This document shows, one piece after another, positions 24,995-36,000 of a stretch of 64,000 bases of DNA. The stretch comes from Membranipora membranacea. Taxonomy: Eukaryota > Bryozoa > Gymnolaemata > Cheilostomatida > Membraniporidae. Positions within the stretch are counted from its first letter, which is position 1; each line of letters starts with the position of its first letter. The notes under the pieces are model-generated. The model was not told the DNA's origin and ran no database searches. It was given only the letters and a program-made list of their open reading frames with translations. The position numbers and the translations under genes were made by a program. Where the stretch lies: NCBI GenBank assembly GCA_914767715.1, contig OU612066.1, positions 10,609,001-10,673,000 of the forward strand, written 5' to 3'.

Positions 24995-25167
24995 TCATAT
25001 TGGTTGTATATGACACAATCTCCGTAGCTGCTCAAACACGACCAATGATATTGTTGTACTCGGTCCTAGTCTGATAAAACTTGCAGTAGTACCTTTAAAG
25101 AATCCAAAGAGCCCCTCTGATTTCATCATCTTTACAGCAACATCCAATGGAGATGTATAGCGTATCT
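24995..25167 (-). CDS. Carrier terminal exon B (duplicate of exon A)
   Basis: It has exactly the same length (173 nt) and phase as exon A, begins after acceptor TTTTACAG, and encodes IRYTSPLDVAVKMMKSEGLF, then GFFKGTTASFIRLGPSTTIS and LVVFEQLRRLCHIQPI-stop. Both exons end in Pro-Ile-stop. The frame is intact with no stop or indel, so the copy appears functional and could be used instead of exon A by skipping it. No canonical AATAAA was seen close downstream, so its use is unproven. Confidence 0.72.
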
Positions 25168-28100
25168 CTGTAAAATATCAATAGAGTGTATGTTTGTATT
25201 ATGTCCATACCTGCTGCTGGCTTTAAAAGCTTTCAGCGATGTAGGACTAGGGATGTTGGGACATAACTCCCACACTCCCTTGGAAGGATTTAATTAAGCT
25301 TTGGAAATCCCCTTCTCTTTTAACGGACATCACAATGTAAATCACTGATGTAAATCGCGATCCTGTATACATGTATGCATGTTAATTTTTAAAGGAGAGG
25401 CCATTCAATAGCAGCAAGCTGAAGCAAATTGAAAAGCTTGGTTTATCTAAAATGCATTATGCTCTACATTTCAAACCCTGACTTGTTTACTTTCATCTAT
25501 CCTAGATTTATTTTTACAATTGTTTTGATTCGTTCTTTAGCTGACAGCTCGGATAGAGGTTTAGTTAGATAGGTTGAAAAAGTGGTATGATGTAATATGA
25601 TATTCATTTTATTTATAATAATAAGTAGGATATACTTGTATTGGATTATACATGTATTGGATTGTACATACATAATTTAAAGAGAAAAAATATTCAGGGA
25701 AAATTAGATTGGTGCCACTCCAAAAAGTCTACGCAATTGTTCAAAAACTATGAAGCTTATTGTTATCCCTGGTCCGAGCCTCATCCAACTAGCAGTAGTT
25801 CCTTTGAGAAATGCAAGGGGGCCTTCAGACTGCATAGTTTTGATGAACACGTCTAAAGGTGATGAGTACCGTCGCTCTAAATCAAGAAAAGACAAGCCGT
25901 TGATAAATCATATGGGAAGTTCAATTTTTGGAGATTAGCATCAGCTTTAGCAGGTATACTGAATCACAGACATAGTTGAATCAAGGAGGAACCTGTTACT
26001 CCTTGTTTGAATGATGGCATAGACCTATAGACCAAGTTTGGTTCATTTGCCTGCATTCGGAGTTGCTCCCCTTCACTGGTCAGGCCTTTGCCTGCGCAGG
26101 ACCAGTGGGAGGAGGGAGCAACTGGAATGCAGGTAATTGGATTAAACTCAATCTAGCGTAAGACTGTTTTTCCTCAAATAAAAGGAGTTTAATATTTTTA
26201 AGATTTAATGTTGGATTTACCATATATTGCTGCGACTCAGATCAGTAAAGCACTTACAATTTCAAAGATCTATGGTTCATTTTATTTCAATCATCCTGGC
26301 ACCTTGCAAGCATCATTTTAATTTATTAAACCCAGATTATTATACAGACCTGATGGTTTTTGATTCATGATTCTTGTTTTGACGATGTCTGAAGGGTTGG
26401 CAGCGACAGCTGCTGCAAACCCAGCCACCATGGAGCTGACAAAGTGCAGCAGTAATCCTTCATTCAACAATTGGTGATTTAATAACGAGTGTTTGGTATG
26501 GTCATAAACTGGAAACTGAAACAAGAGAGCACATCGATAACAAAGATATGATACTGCAAAGAGATTCTTTCATAGTTGATCCATTGTCGAAACAATAAGC
26601 AAACATTGTTAGAAAATACAATGACACAAATTATAGCCCTTAACATTTGGATTTGGAGCTTTATTGAGCTAGCTTCATTTATTTACCTGCATCATGGTGA
26701 GACATATAGCTCTGATCATGTTTGGTGTTGCTCCTGTGTAAAGTCCTTTGATTCCTTGTTGTGTGTAGATTTCTGTGAAACAATGAACCATTCCCCTATA
26801 GAGTCTGGGTCTGTTACCTATACCATCAGCTTGTAGTCGCACTTTGCAGATGTCAGTTGGTGTTGTAAACGCACTGCCCAGCAGACCTGAAAAGTACAAC
26901 ATAAAATGTACACAGCCCAACTTTTTTATTCAAGTTCATTAGGAGTTATACTCTTTTTGTCTGTATGGGGACAACTCCTACACTCTTTCAATAACATCCA
27001 AGCTGTTTTATGTAGAACTACCGTATATATACATATGTTATTACAGGTTAATTTCATTGTGATATCAGAACATACCAATAATGTCAAGTTAAAGCAACAG
27101 TTCCCACCAAATTTACCATCAGTAATCATTGAGATCAAAGATAAAAACATCTTAGCCATGCTCTACCCTTACTCTCGGCTTATTTCCAATACCATAACAA
27201 GTAAAATCCCTATGTTGGCTCATCTCACACTCGCACTCACACATCAGACCACACTTAACAATGATTTCTTCTTTACCTGCGAGAGCACCAGCCTTCAACT
27301 TGATGGCCATTGTAGTATTATGTCTGTCCGTTCCCCCAAGTGCTGCTTTAATTGGCTCATAACTCCCTGCTCTGATGGAACTGTATGTGATCTCTCTGAG
27401 CATCGATGGTGCCAATCTGAATCAAAAATATATATGAGCAAATGTCTGTTTTGGTATCTGCTGTGAAGTCAAGAAAATTCTGCTTATATATTATTATGTT
27501 GGGTGCCACCATAGAGTTCAATATCGCTAAGGCACAAAGTTTGCGTGTTGGGTGCCTGCAACCATTACAGTTATTACAGAGCAAGCGCAATTCATGACAG
27601 GCCTTCGCATCGAGCAACAGAATTTTTCTCTGTCCCTCCTTGCAAAGAAGTTGGAAAGCTTAAGACCAAAGAATAACTTAAGATCTCGTAGTAAATTAAC
27701 CCTCTTACCCTTTGTAGACAGCAGTTATGCCCTCATCTTTGGCTAGAGTAATGACGCCTCTAATGACTCCTTTATAATATCGATCCTTGAATATGTTCAT
27801 CTTACCGGAGAGCTCATTGTCTAACTGGAGACGGATCTTCATTGTGTCCATCGGATGCATACCTGATAAGATGAGAACCGCTAACTGAGTTATAGATTGT
27901 TTAAATTAAGTTGAAAGCATGGGCGGCGAAGTGTAAGTTGCCTTAGGGGCGCAGCCGCAATATCTGTGCCACATTGCTTTCTGTGTGCAGGCAGGTCGGA
28001 GCACACCTGGGCGCCAACCAAATCCCAGTAGTCGATGGACTGCTGCAGAGGGGTTCAAACCCACAAGCTTCAAACTTTGCATGCTCAATGTGCGCTGCTC

Positions 28101-28492
28101 TAACCAACTGAGCCTCCTCCTACTCATTGTAGATTCAAATTTAACATACTTTACATAGCAAGTGCTTTATTCTCACTTTTGCTAACTCCAAAATGCTCAT
28201 TGCAATCATGCATAGATTAAAGCAAGGAGTAAAAAGGCTTTTTACTCCTTGATTGAAGACTGATAACAAAACAATCAACTTGGTGGATAGGCTGTCAAAG
28301 GGTTACCTGGTGTAAATTAATTCTAGGGACATGCGATAGGAAAAGTAACCTTCTTCAAAGACAATGACTGTTCACACTTTTCATAGATGTTACTTTACAC
28401 TACGTACATCCAGAGCCAGCCATATTAGAGCATCCTCCCAATAGGAACCTGAGAAATACATCTCTTCTATCGGAGGAGATGCCTCCGGACAT
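24995..28492 (-). CDS. Mitochondrial carrier (SLC25), UCP/oxoglutarate/dicarboxylate type
   Basis: Coding exons on the minus strand: 28492-28408, 27862-27709, 27416-27277, 26886-26687, 26515-26350 and 25876-25704, giving 305 residues. All junctions keep frame. The start MSGGISSDRRDVFLRFLLGG leads into helix 1. All three tandem repeats carry the carrier signature: HPMDTMKIR, TPTDICKVR and NPSDIVKTR. Companion motifs are REITYSSIRAGSYEPIK, RLYRGMVHCF and WMRLGPGITISFIVFEQLRR. This fits an inner-membrane metabolite carrier related to UCPs and the oxoglutarate and dicarboxylate carriers; the substrate is not predictable from this. A second, homologous last exon (25167-24995) lies downstream. An AATAAA on the minus strand at 25613-25608 follows the first terminal exon. 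Confidence 0.9.
25608..25613 (-). terminator. Poly(A) signal for carrier exon A
   Basis: AATAAA on the minus strand, about 90 nt past the exon A stop. Confidence 0.5.
25704..25876 (-). CDS. Carrier terminal exon A
   Basis: A 173-nt exon encodes RRYSSPLDVFIKTMQSEGPL, then AFLKGTTASWMRLGPGITIS and FIVFEQLRRLFGVAPI-stop, which is carrier helix 6 and its matrix segment. The acceptor is GATTTAG; the phase requires one base from the previous exon, which ends TCA G|GTCTGT. A poly(A) signal lies about 90 nt after the stop. Confidence 0.88.
25982..26005. repeat. Short hairpin CAAGGAG...CTCCTTG
   Basis: CAAGGAGGA and TACTCCTTG are imperfect inverted repeats about 6 bases apart. It lies just left of MITE family A copy 3 and resembles the hairpin at 28223-28251. 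Confidence 0.4.
26028..26155. mobile_element. MITE family A, copy 3
   Basis: It starts TAGACCAAGTTTGGTTCATT and continues TGCCTGCATTCGGAGTTGCT. The right end is the inverted counterpart (AGCAACTGGAATGCAGG, then TAAACTCAATCTA). The long arms meet near a CACTGGTC/GACCAGTG core. It lies in the carrier intron between exons 5 and A. Confidence 0.8.
27915..28125 (-). mobile_element. tRNA-derived SINE in carrier intron 1
   Basis: On the minus strand the element starts GGAGGCTCAGTTGGTTAGAG (A-box-like) and has GGGTTTGAACCC (B-box-like) about 45 bases later, the internal Pol III promoter layout of a tRNA. A tRNA-unrelated body follows, running to the GCCGCCCATGC end. The lone ORF here is a by-product. 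No 3' tail repeat or target duplication was identified. Confidence 0.72.
28223..28251. repeat. 29-bp perfect hairpin
   Basis: CAAGGAGTAAAAA, GGC, TTTTTACTCCTTG: 13-bp perfect arms around a 3-base centre, in carrier intron 1. Confidence 0.75.
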
Positions 28493-29205
28493 TTTCACAA
28501 CACAAGAGTTACAGTATCCTGAAATCTGCAAAATTTAGCAAACAACATGCAGGGTGAGAGGGGTCTCCAGATATCTGCAGAACAAAATCTCACCTTCTTT
28601 TGGTGAATTTAATAATGCAACACAGATAATGCATTAAGGAAGTAGGATGAAATACTTGCTTGTCATACCTTGAGAAGCTTTCAACACAGCACCAGTTTTG
28701 CAGAAGAAGTTGTTGACAAAATTTAGCGGTGAACACTGATATGCAGTGATAACCTGATGTATAAGTTCTTACCATGGTTAGGGGAGTTGAGTCTTATCTT
28801 CGCAAGCTCCGTATAGATAACAGTGACTGAAGATGTGTCTGTTATCAATGGCACTAATGTCATAAATCAGTGTCCCGCATGCCCAGATCAATGAACTCCC
28901 TCTGATTGCTCAGATAGTGCTCATCCGGCATCTTTACCTTCATCTGAAGAAAACACACTTTTTCTTTAGCATCACTTGCACCATTTAATTACAAAATTAT
29001 AAATGTGTAGTCAAGATTGTTGGCAGCAAACACAATTGTTAGCTATAATCATAGGGATAAGCCTGATTTGACATATTGTGTAAAATCAGATCGTTTTATG
29101 AAGTTATGGCACAAAGAAAATTAATGAATATACGATCCTTTTTGTTTGTAAGGCTGACTGTCGGGATGACTCATTCACAGAGGGTTAGTCCTGACTATAG
29201 ATACA

Positions 29206-29227
29206 TCAGGGAGTTTGGGACTCCCTG
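29206..29227. repeat. Short hairpin CAGGGAG...CTCCCTG
   Basis: TCAGGGAGTTTGGGACTCCCTG. It shares the GTTTGGGA centre with the hairpin at 29829-29855. Confidence 0.55.
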
Positions 29228-29545
29228 GTTACATTCCCTTATTCATAATCTACAATTCGAAGTCGCCTCCTCACGAATCTGGGAGGACACGCACTATAAC
29301 CATTCACCAATATAACATTAACACTAACATGCCATCCAACAACCAGCCAGTTGCGACCGCTTCTGCTTGGTTAAGTTTTTTTCCTTATATTCTCCATGCA
29401 ATGAACTCCCATCCATTGCTCCATGTAAGCAACTCATACCATTGATTTTACAATGTGAATGCAAGTAAACTGTGCTTATTTTGTGGATCTTGATGTCGTT
29501 CAGTGCTCCTTCCTTGATGAAGAATTGTAGTGTACACTTAAAGCC

Positions 29546-29825
29546 ATGGGCGTCAGAAGGGGTGCTCAGGGTGCTCAAGTGAGCACCCCTTGGGAGGCTT
29601 AAAATTTTTTTTTTTTAACAATTGGAACTCAATGTTTTCTTTTATCGCTAGAACTTTCAATCGGGGCCCGGGCAAGAGGCTGTTGCTGTTAAATATTTTT
29701 GGTATCATGCTTGGTGTTGCTCATCCATAAAAGTTGGCTGGTATGTACCAGAATGTCTCTTTTTGGGGCTCGAATTTCAAAAAATTTCCGTCGGCAGGAG
29801 GGCGCTTGGGCGCCCCTCCCGCACC
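29546..29825. mobile_element. Possible non-autonomous DNA transposon fragment
   Basis: It begins GCCATGGGCGTCAGAAGG and has an internal GGGGTGCTCA/TGAGCACCCC hairpin. Near the right end is a GAGGGCGCTTGGGCGCCCCTC hairpin, and the GC content jumps against AT-rich flanks. Such ends are common in invertebrate DNA transposons, but no matching terminal repeats or target duplication were found. Confidence 0.35.
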
Positions 29826-29828
29826 CTG

Positions 29829-29855
29829 AATCAGGAAGTTTGGGACCTCCTGATT
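29829..29855. repeat. 27-bp hairpin AATCAGGA...TCCTGATT
   Basis: AATCAGGAAGTTTGGGACCT followed by CCTGATT; imperfect arms with a GTTTGGGA centre as at 29206-29227. Confidence 0.55.
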
Positions 29856-32701
29856 GAATTGAGCATTTGGTCAATTTATTTATTTACAGTAGTTGTCATC
29901 TCTCACACAAAGTCTTGCATAAAATTAATAAACACTGCCCAAAGCATTACTGTGGGAGGGGCTTAATAATGAGGCGGAGCATAAGAAATGTAAGCAAACA
30001 AGCATGACTGAAATGTGAACTGAGCAAACTTGGTTTTATCTCTTTTGCAAAGTTTTATCTAAGTGCTTTATCCATAGAACAAACAGCACTGAAGTATTAC
30101 AGAAGGGATATCGCATCCAAGCTGAGCAGTATAGCTTACCATTTTATCTCATGTTCCACTTTCATCACCAGTTTTGCTTTCAAATTTGAGTTTTCGGACA
30201 ACGCTGGGATATCTATCATCCTGTTGAAGGAAAAGTGTGTAGAGAAAATCACAGGATTAAAACTATTGCTGTAGAAAAAAGAAAGAGATATTCTAGAAAA
30301 AGACGACATAAATAAATGCTGAATTTCAGCTTCATTCTAACAACAAATTTATCCGAGGTGAGTGACTTTGATGGAAGAAAGGGTCGATAGCTAGCAATGT
30401 GGGTTTCTTATTCTATCTCCAGTGCCACAATTATCACTGCCCTACATTGAAAAAGAGCTGGAACATTGTTGTGTCGACAAATTGGCTTTGGTTTAGTAGG
30501 GAAATTGATTTACATTCAGTCCCATGATTTTGGAGTGACTTTTAATCTGAAAAACAGGCAAGTCAACTGATTTGTGAGTCACAAAGATGCGCTGCATATT
30601 CCAGGAAGTTGTGAATTTTCCGTGTAAAAGCGACTAAAAAGTCATGAAATATGCTGTCATGTGTTGCTGGGATATTCTGAAATAGGATTGTCCATCAGCA
30701 GTTTCATTGATTCCCATAAGTGATGTCATTATTTCAGTGTAGTCTTATTTTTTCTGCTGTTGACACGTCCTGACTTTGTTTGGACATTCTGACTATTGAT
30801 GATCGATCTGTTGGCTACAAAAACCTAAATGACAAACTCATTAGCCTCCTAGAGTAAACATTCAACCAGTTTAGAATAACTTACTGCAATAGATGTCAAA
30901 GTCTGACAACAGGGATTAACCGTTGTAACAAGCATTTAACTGCTTTGAAGTGGATTGTTGCCTGTCTGCAAAGTGAAAACTTGTGTTTTAATTTAATTTT
31001 GTTTATTGGGGCTAGGTTTGATTTTATCTTTTGTTTATAAAAGAGTAGCAGAAATGATGGTGACGCAGAAAGTATCAAAGCTAGGATTGATAGGTTGAAA
31101 TACCTCGTAACTGTACATCAGAATTTTTTTCCCTTAGTACGATCTGGAATTGATGGGAACAAGCGGGGAACATAGTAATTTTTGTGGTAAATCATTACAG
31201 AATCTCTTATAATTGCATATTACGCTGGGCATATCTGTTTGAAAGAGGATAATTATAACAGTAGATGGTACGGTTTTCCCTACGGCAATCATTCTGATAT
31301 TGGTGTAAACAACCAGCAGTGACACCGTCCCGAAGAGATATCATTGTGTAAGGCGCTGTAATCACACTGCCCACTGATTCAATGTCCATTTGTCTGTTTC
31401 AGTCACATGAGGGTTTGATTGGTACAATATCGAGGCAGCTGCCACTTTCGACAATGCACTTTGATAGTTTAGAAACCGTACAAGTTTTCAAAACGTTAAG
31501 AAATCAAAATCGCATGTCATGTCAACTCGACATTATCACTTGATTAAGTCGATTTGTAGCTTCTTTTGATATTTAGCGACTGAATTGAAAGTAAATCTGT
31601 GATTACAGAATTTAATTCCATCTATTATCCATAATTTTATAATAGAAGCTCATTTTCAAAACGTTTTTGCTTTTGTCATCTTTGGCATGTACGTATAGAG
31701 TCTGTCTCCAGCTTAAGATGTTTGTATCAAAGCTAAATGCACATAATCTCACTTGACCCTTGGCTTGTCTGCACTGAGGTATTATCTGAGAAATTACTCG
31801 TGGTCTAAACCAAGAAGAAAATGTGTTGTAATCATCTCCCGTGTGGAAAGAGGCCCCCAAAAAGATTGCAAATACACAAAGCATCAAGTACACAGGATTT
31901 TTTTCTATGGATGTGGTTGTGAGGAAAAATTGAGAGGTATTGCAATACCAGAAACTACAAAAAATGTATATCTTTTGAAAGTGCCATAAACTGAACTGGT
32001 TTTATAATTTTTTTTAGTCTTTGTTTGAAAGTAACCTAAGAGGTTAGCCAATAGCTGTGGTTTCAAACCACCTGTGCAAAAAGTTGGGTGCTGTGTCAAC
32101 AATCCATGGTGACTGGAGGTGAGGGACACAAAGCTATGTGAGCAATCATTGAAATGGTTTGGAGATGGGCTCTTCACAAGTTTTACAATTCCAGATTACG
32201 CACATCATAGATTGGATGGTACTCATCATCAAAAGAAGGATTAGGGCGAGTGGACCCAAGTGTCTTATAACTCCAATGTCACATAGCTGTTACGAAAACC
32301 TGTACCTATGTCATCAGTACTGTGATGTCTTGTTGTGCCCAGAAAACACATTTCCTGGCCATCCTGGACACAATTTCAATAATATTGTAGAATTTTGGGC
32401 GCAATAAATATTAATTTTATACATAAAACTTCCTCATTTATATTTCAGTGAGGCAGATACCCTTCCTAAATTAAGCCAGTCTTCCTCTATGCTGATGATC
32501 CCGAAAACCACAGACATACATATTAAAGATGTTGACAATGCAAATTATAATTATAAAACATTGGCAACAATATGCAATCAATTTATCACTCTCTATTTTT
32601 TGTCCATCAATCAATCTCTATCTATATCTAATTTGTTTATTCACAGGCTGTAGAAAGATTGAGCTTGGATAGCTAGAATTGGAACAGTCTGTGCAGCAAG
32701 G

Positions 32702-33053
32702 ATGGCGGTGCGCTGGAGGTGCGCAGTCGTATTGTTGACAATGATGAGCAGTAGCGTGCTAAGCGCTATCATCACAGGACCATCAAATAAAATATACTGG
32801 AGAGATAGAGACACAACAGGACTAGTAGAATGTATCGTGTCTACCCCTGTTTCTGGTGGTGTCTTCATCGTTCATGACAATACAGTTATAGCAAGTGCCG
32901 ATGGGGCTTTAAACCCGACGAAACACAGTATTAGTGAAACGGCTTCTGAAACTGGGAATTATTCTTTGATCATCCAGAACCTAGAACGCGCTGATTCAGG
33001 CACGTACACTTGTCAGCATGGAGGAGGGGAAATTGGAGAGATCACAGTCGCAG
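32702..33053 (+). CDS. Ig receptor exon 1: signal peptide and first Ig domain
   Basis: ATG at 32702 follows a likely 5' UTR acceptor. The hydrophobic leader ends near SSSVLSA. The Ig domain shows GLVECIVSTPVSGGVFIVHD, then NYSLIIQNLERADSGTYTCQ with the standard D-x-G-x-Y-x-C motif. Donor GTATGT, phase 1. The next recognised exon is 7.2 kb away. Confidence 0.88.
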
Positions 33054-36000
33054 GTATGTACATGTGGAGATAAGCTCTAATTTTTAACCTCTAACTTGTC
33101 CCTGCTTACAAAGGAGATAAACTCTAATATTGTCGAATTGTCCCTGCATCATTTTACTACTTCTATCATAGAACAATGCCGCAAAACCAGCTGTGTCTAG
33201 GTGTGTCCAAAGAAACCTTCACCTACAGTCAATCTGACACCATGGTTAAAAAAAACCGAGCTCTGTAAACAAATTGTTAGTTACAACCCATGAATAAGAA
33301 AGACTTAATTGATACAACCCAGGTGCAGCAGCCCTAGTTGTCATGAATACGCTACCTGCAATTACGCAGAGAGTGTATCTGGTTGGTGAACTGTCGGCAG
33401 AACATAACAGGGACAGGGTTAAACCCCGTAAATGTGTAATTCAGGGGCCATAAGAGTCCATGTCTGTTAGAAGACTGAGGCGATAAAACAGTATTACCGG
33501 AGGCTAATCTCATATCAGTGAGATTAGCTATGTCTATGGGTCGTAAATCATATTAGGATTGTTGGGCAGTTGGTGTTATAATACCCTCAATACATTACCC
33601 TAACACACAGGGTACAATGTTACGGGATAGAATCTTCCCTTTCATCTGTTCTTAGTTCTTTTAAAAAGCAGGCCAAGCTGTCCCTGATGCAATTTGATAT
33701 TTACAATAGCCCCATAGTGAAGCTAAACTTCTCATCCTATGTAGAATTATATAACTATTCTATTGGGGATTGTTACATTGAAAAGTGACAAAAGATCTGT
33801 ATTCTGTAACAATGTCATAAAATCTACTTCTCAAATTTAATGTTTGAACAATGATCATCAGTTAAATGTGGAATCATTTTTTCATGATTTTGTCTCTTGT
33901 CAATCGATAGCGATACTGGATTGGATAGACTGGATAATCGTCAGCGACCACAGTGTTGCCCAATCACATGGCGCAAGCTGATTTCAAAATGTCTGTCAAG
34001 CGTGAGAACTTTCTGTGTTATCATAAATAACCTCCAGATTGCTTTGAAATTATCTATGGAGAAAAAGGGCGTCTTCTACATGGATTGAAGGTTGATGCCC
34101 AGAAATCTAAGTTTTAAAAATCTCCACAGAACAAGGTAACATAGATAGAGCTTGTAATTGAAAGTCGGGCATACTTCATGTACCTACATATAGTATTAAG
34201 TATCTTTGCACGTACATTGAAAAATTATCAATGAACATACTTCCCTATAATAGTGGGCATAGCTCTAATCAACGGTCTTTGAAATTTGCAAATGTAATCA
34301 TTCAACCTTATTTTGATTTTGTTTGTGTACAATACTATATGTGTTACAAAAGACCCATTGTTTCAAATACACTACAAACTTTTAATTGTGAATGAGTTCA
34401 ATTTATCATAAAGCAAAAACATTACAACTTTACTCCCCATCAGAAAAGTAAATCCGTTTAATCCCACCTGTCAACATTTTTACAGCCTTCAGTAAAGCCC
34501 AGTTTCAAGTAGCCACTGATATTACGAAACGCCTCCACTTCTGTGCGAGATTTACCAGGCTGTTTATCATTTATGTAGATAATAACCAAACCAGTCAATC
34601 GGTATATTCCGCTTGAGATTAGTTTCAACCAACCGAGGTTTTATAAGGCATAATAATTAACTGCGCTGTGTTGCAGTTACCAGTACTCAAAATAAGCTTC
34701 AAAACAACATCTTCCAGGATGTCTTTGGGAGCTTTTGTTTTCTTGGTACACAGGTGCAACAGATATCTAAGGCATAGAAGTATGGCGATTTATATTTGAG
34801 AATAGAGTCCCAGTTTTTGAGCATCAGTGCATATCTATAAATGTTATTGTCAATAGAACTTAGAATCCTGGGGTAAATATGAATTACGAGACCAGGTGAT
34901 GCAGTGTTTGGTGCAATCGGCAGTAGGGGGTAAAAGTTTAACAAAAGGCGCATCTCAACTATCGCCTTCACACAAAGTAAAATAGTGAAACCTTGCAAGG
35001 GACATAATGTACTGGTAGGTCCCGGTACCTGTATCACTTCATGATACCCCATATTATACTGGGCTGTGTCAGACTCAGAGATTAAAGAGCTTCTGCTCCT
35101 ATGACAAACAAGAACATGATAGTCATCACTAAGACTGTATCTCTGATTTCAGCATTTCCAGTAGATCCACAGCTGTATAGAATATCATAAGATAAACACC
35201 CTTGATTCTCCATTAATTTGTCTGATAAAACCATAGACTGTGGATAAAACATAACAAATTCATCATGAAACAGATTAGAATAAGGCTTGCATAAAGCAGG
35301 TGTCCACCAACCCCTGAAATGTAATATACAGGGCTATAATAATTTGGCCACATGCCAATATCAAAAATAAACATAAATTAAACTCTCCTCTGTAGACAAC
35401 ATACTAAAATTTTGAATTTTAGTCCAGTGGAAAATGGAAATTACTATGCCTACAATCCCTGAAGGTTGTTCATATCCATGCCTGGATAGGAAGCATCCTG
35501 TATAACACTTCAGCATGCATCTCTACTTATGTTTGCTCATGACAAACACTTACCTCACAACTAAGAGTAGTAAGTGTAAATACAACTGTCCACTTTAGCA
35601 GTACAGCTGTTTGCTGTTAGTATCTACATGCTATTAGTGGGTACTTGTATGTTTGTGATAGGATTTGTGTACCACTATGTCATGTGCCACACAAGTTAAG
35701 TTCAGTTAAATACCAAAATTTCACTACACAGGCGTAAAGTACAATCACAAAGATTACATATAGCTAAGGCTTTATTGAACAGCATCTGATTTTTGAGATG
35801 TGTTATGTCAGCACGCATTGTTCTATGTTTGTTTTTGACTGACTGCAACTCAATCTGAGTGCAAGATCTGGCTCATGTTTTTGCATTGTTTGTTTCACAA
35901 GCTGTGTTTGCTTTGAGTCAGCACTGGGGTGTGAGGAAACTACCATCAAATTACAAGCTATGTAACATCCTATATAGTGGTCAACCGACTACAGCACCGG

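Larger units (their letters stand above)
28493..32701. other. Intergenic region between divergently transcribed carrier and Ig-receptor genes
   Basis: It should hold the promoters and 5' UTR exons of both genes. An acceptor (TTTATTCACAG) at 32635-32645 suggests a spliced 5' UTR for the Ig gene. It also contains mini-hairpins at 29206-29227 and 29829-29855 and a transposon-like GC-rich fragment (29546-29825). No other coding exon is supported. Confidence 0.5.

Noticed and set aside
26906-27466. 186-codon plus-strand ORF
   Set aside because: It lies antisense to carrier exon 3 and adjacent introns; the minus strand carries the conserved SLC25 motifs.
27906-28127. 73-codon minus-strand ORF
   Set aside because: Explained by the tRNA-derived SINE.
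34699-35052. 117-codon minus-strand ORF in the Ig receptor intron
   Set aside because: No recognisable domain, start context or splice structure; AT-rich chance ORF is more likely.
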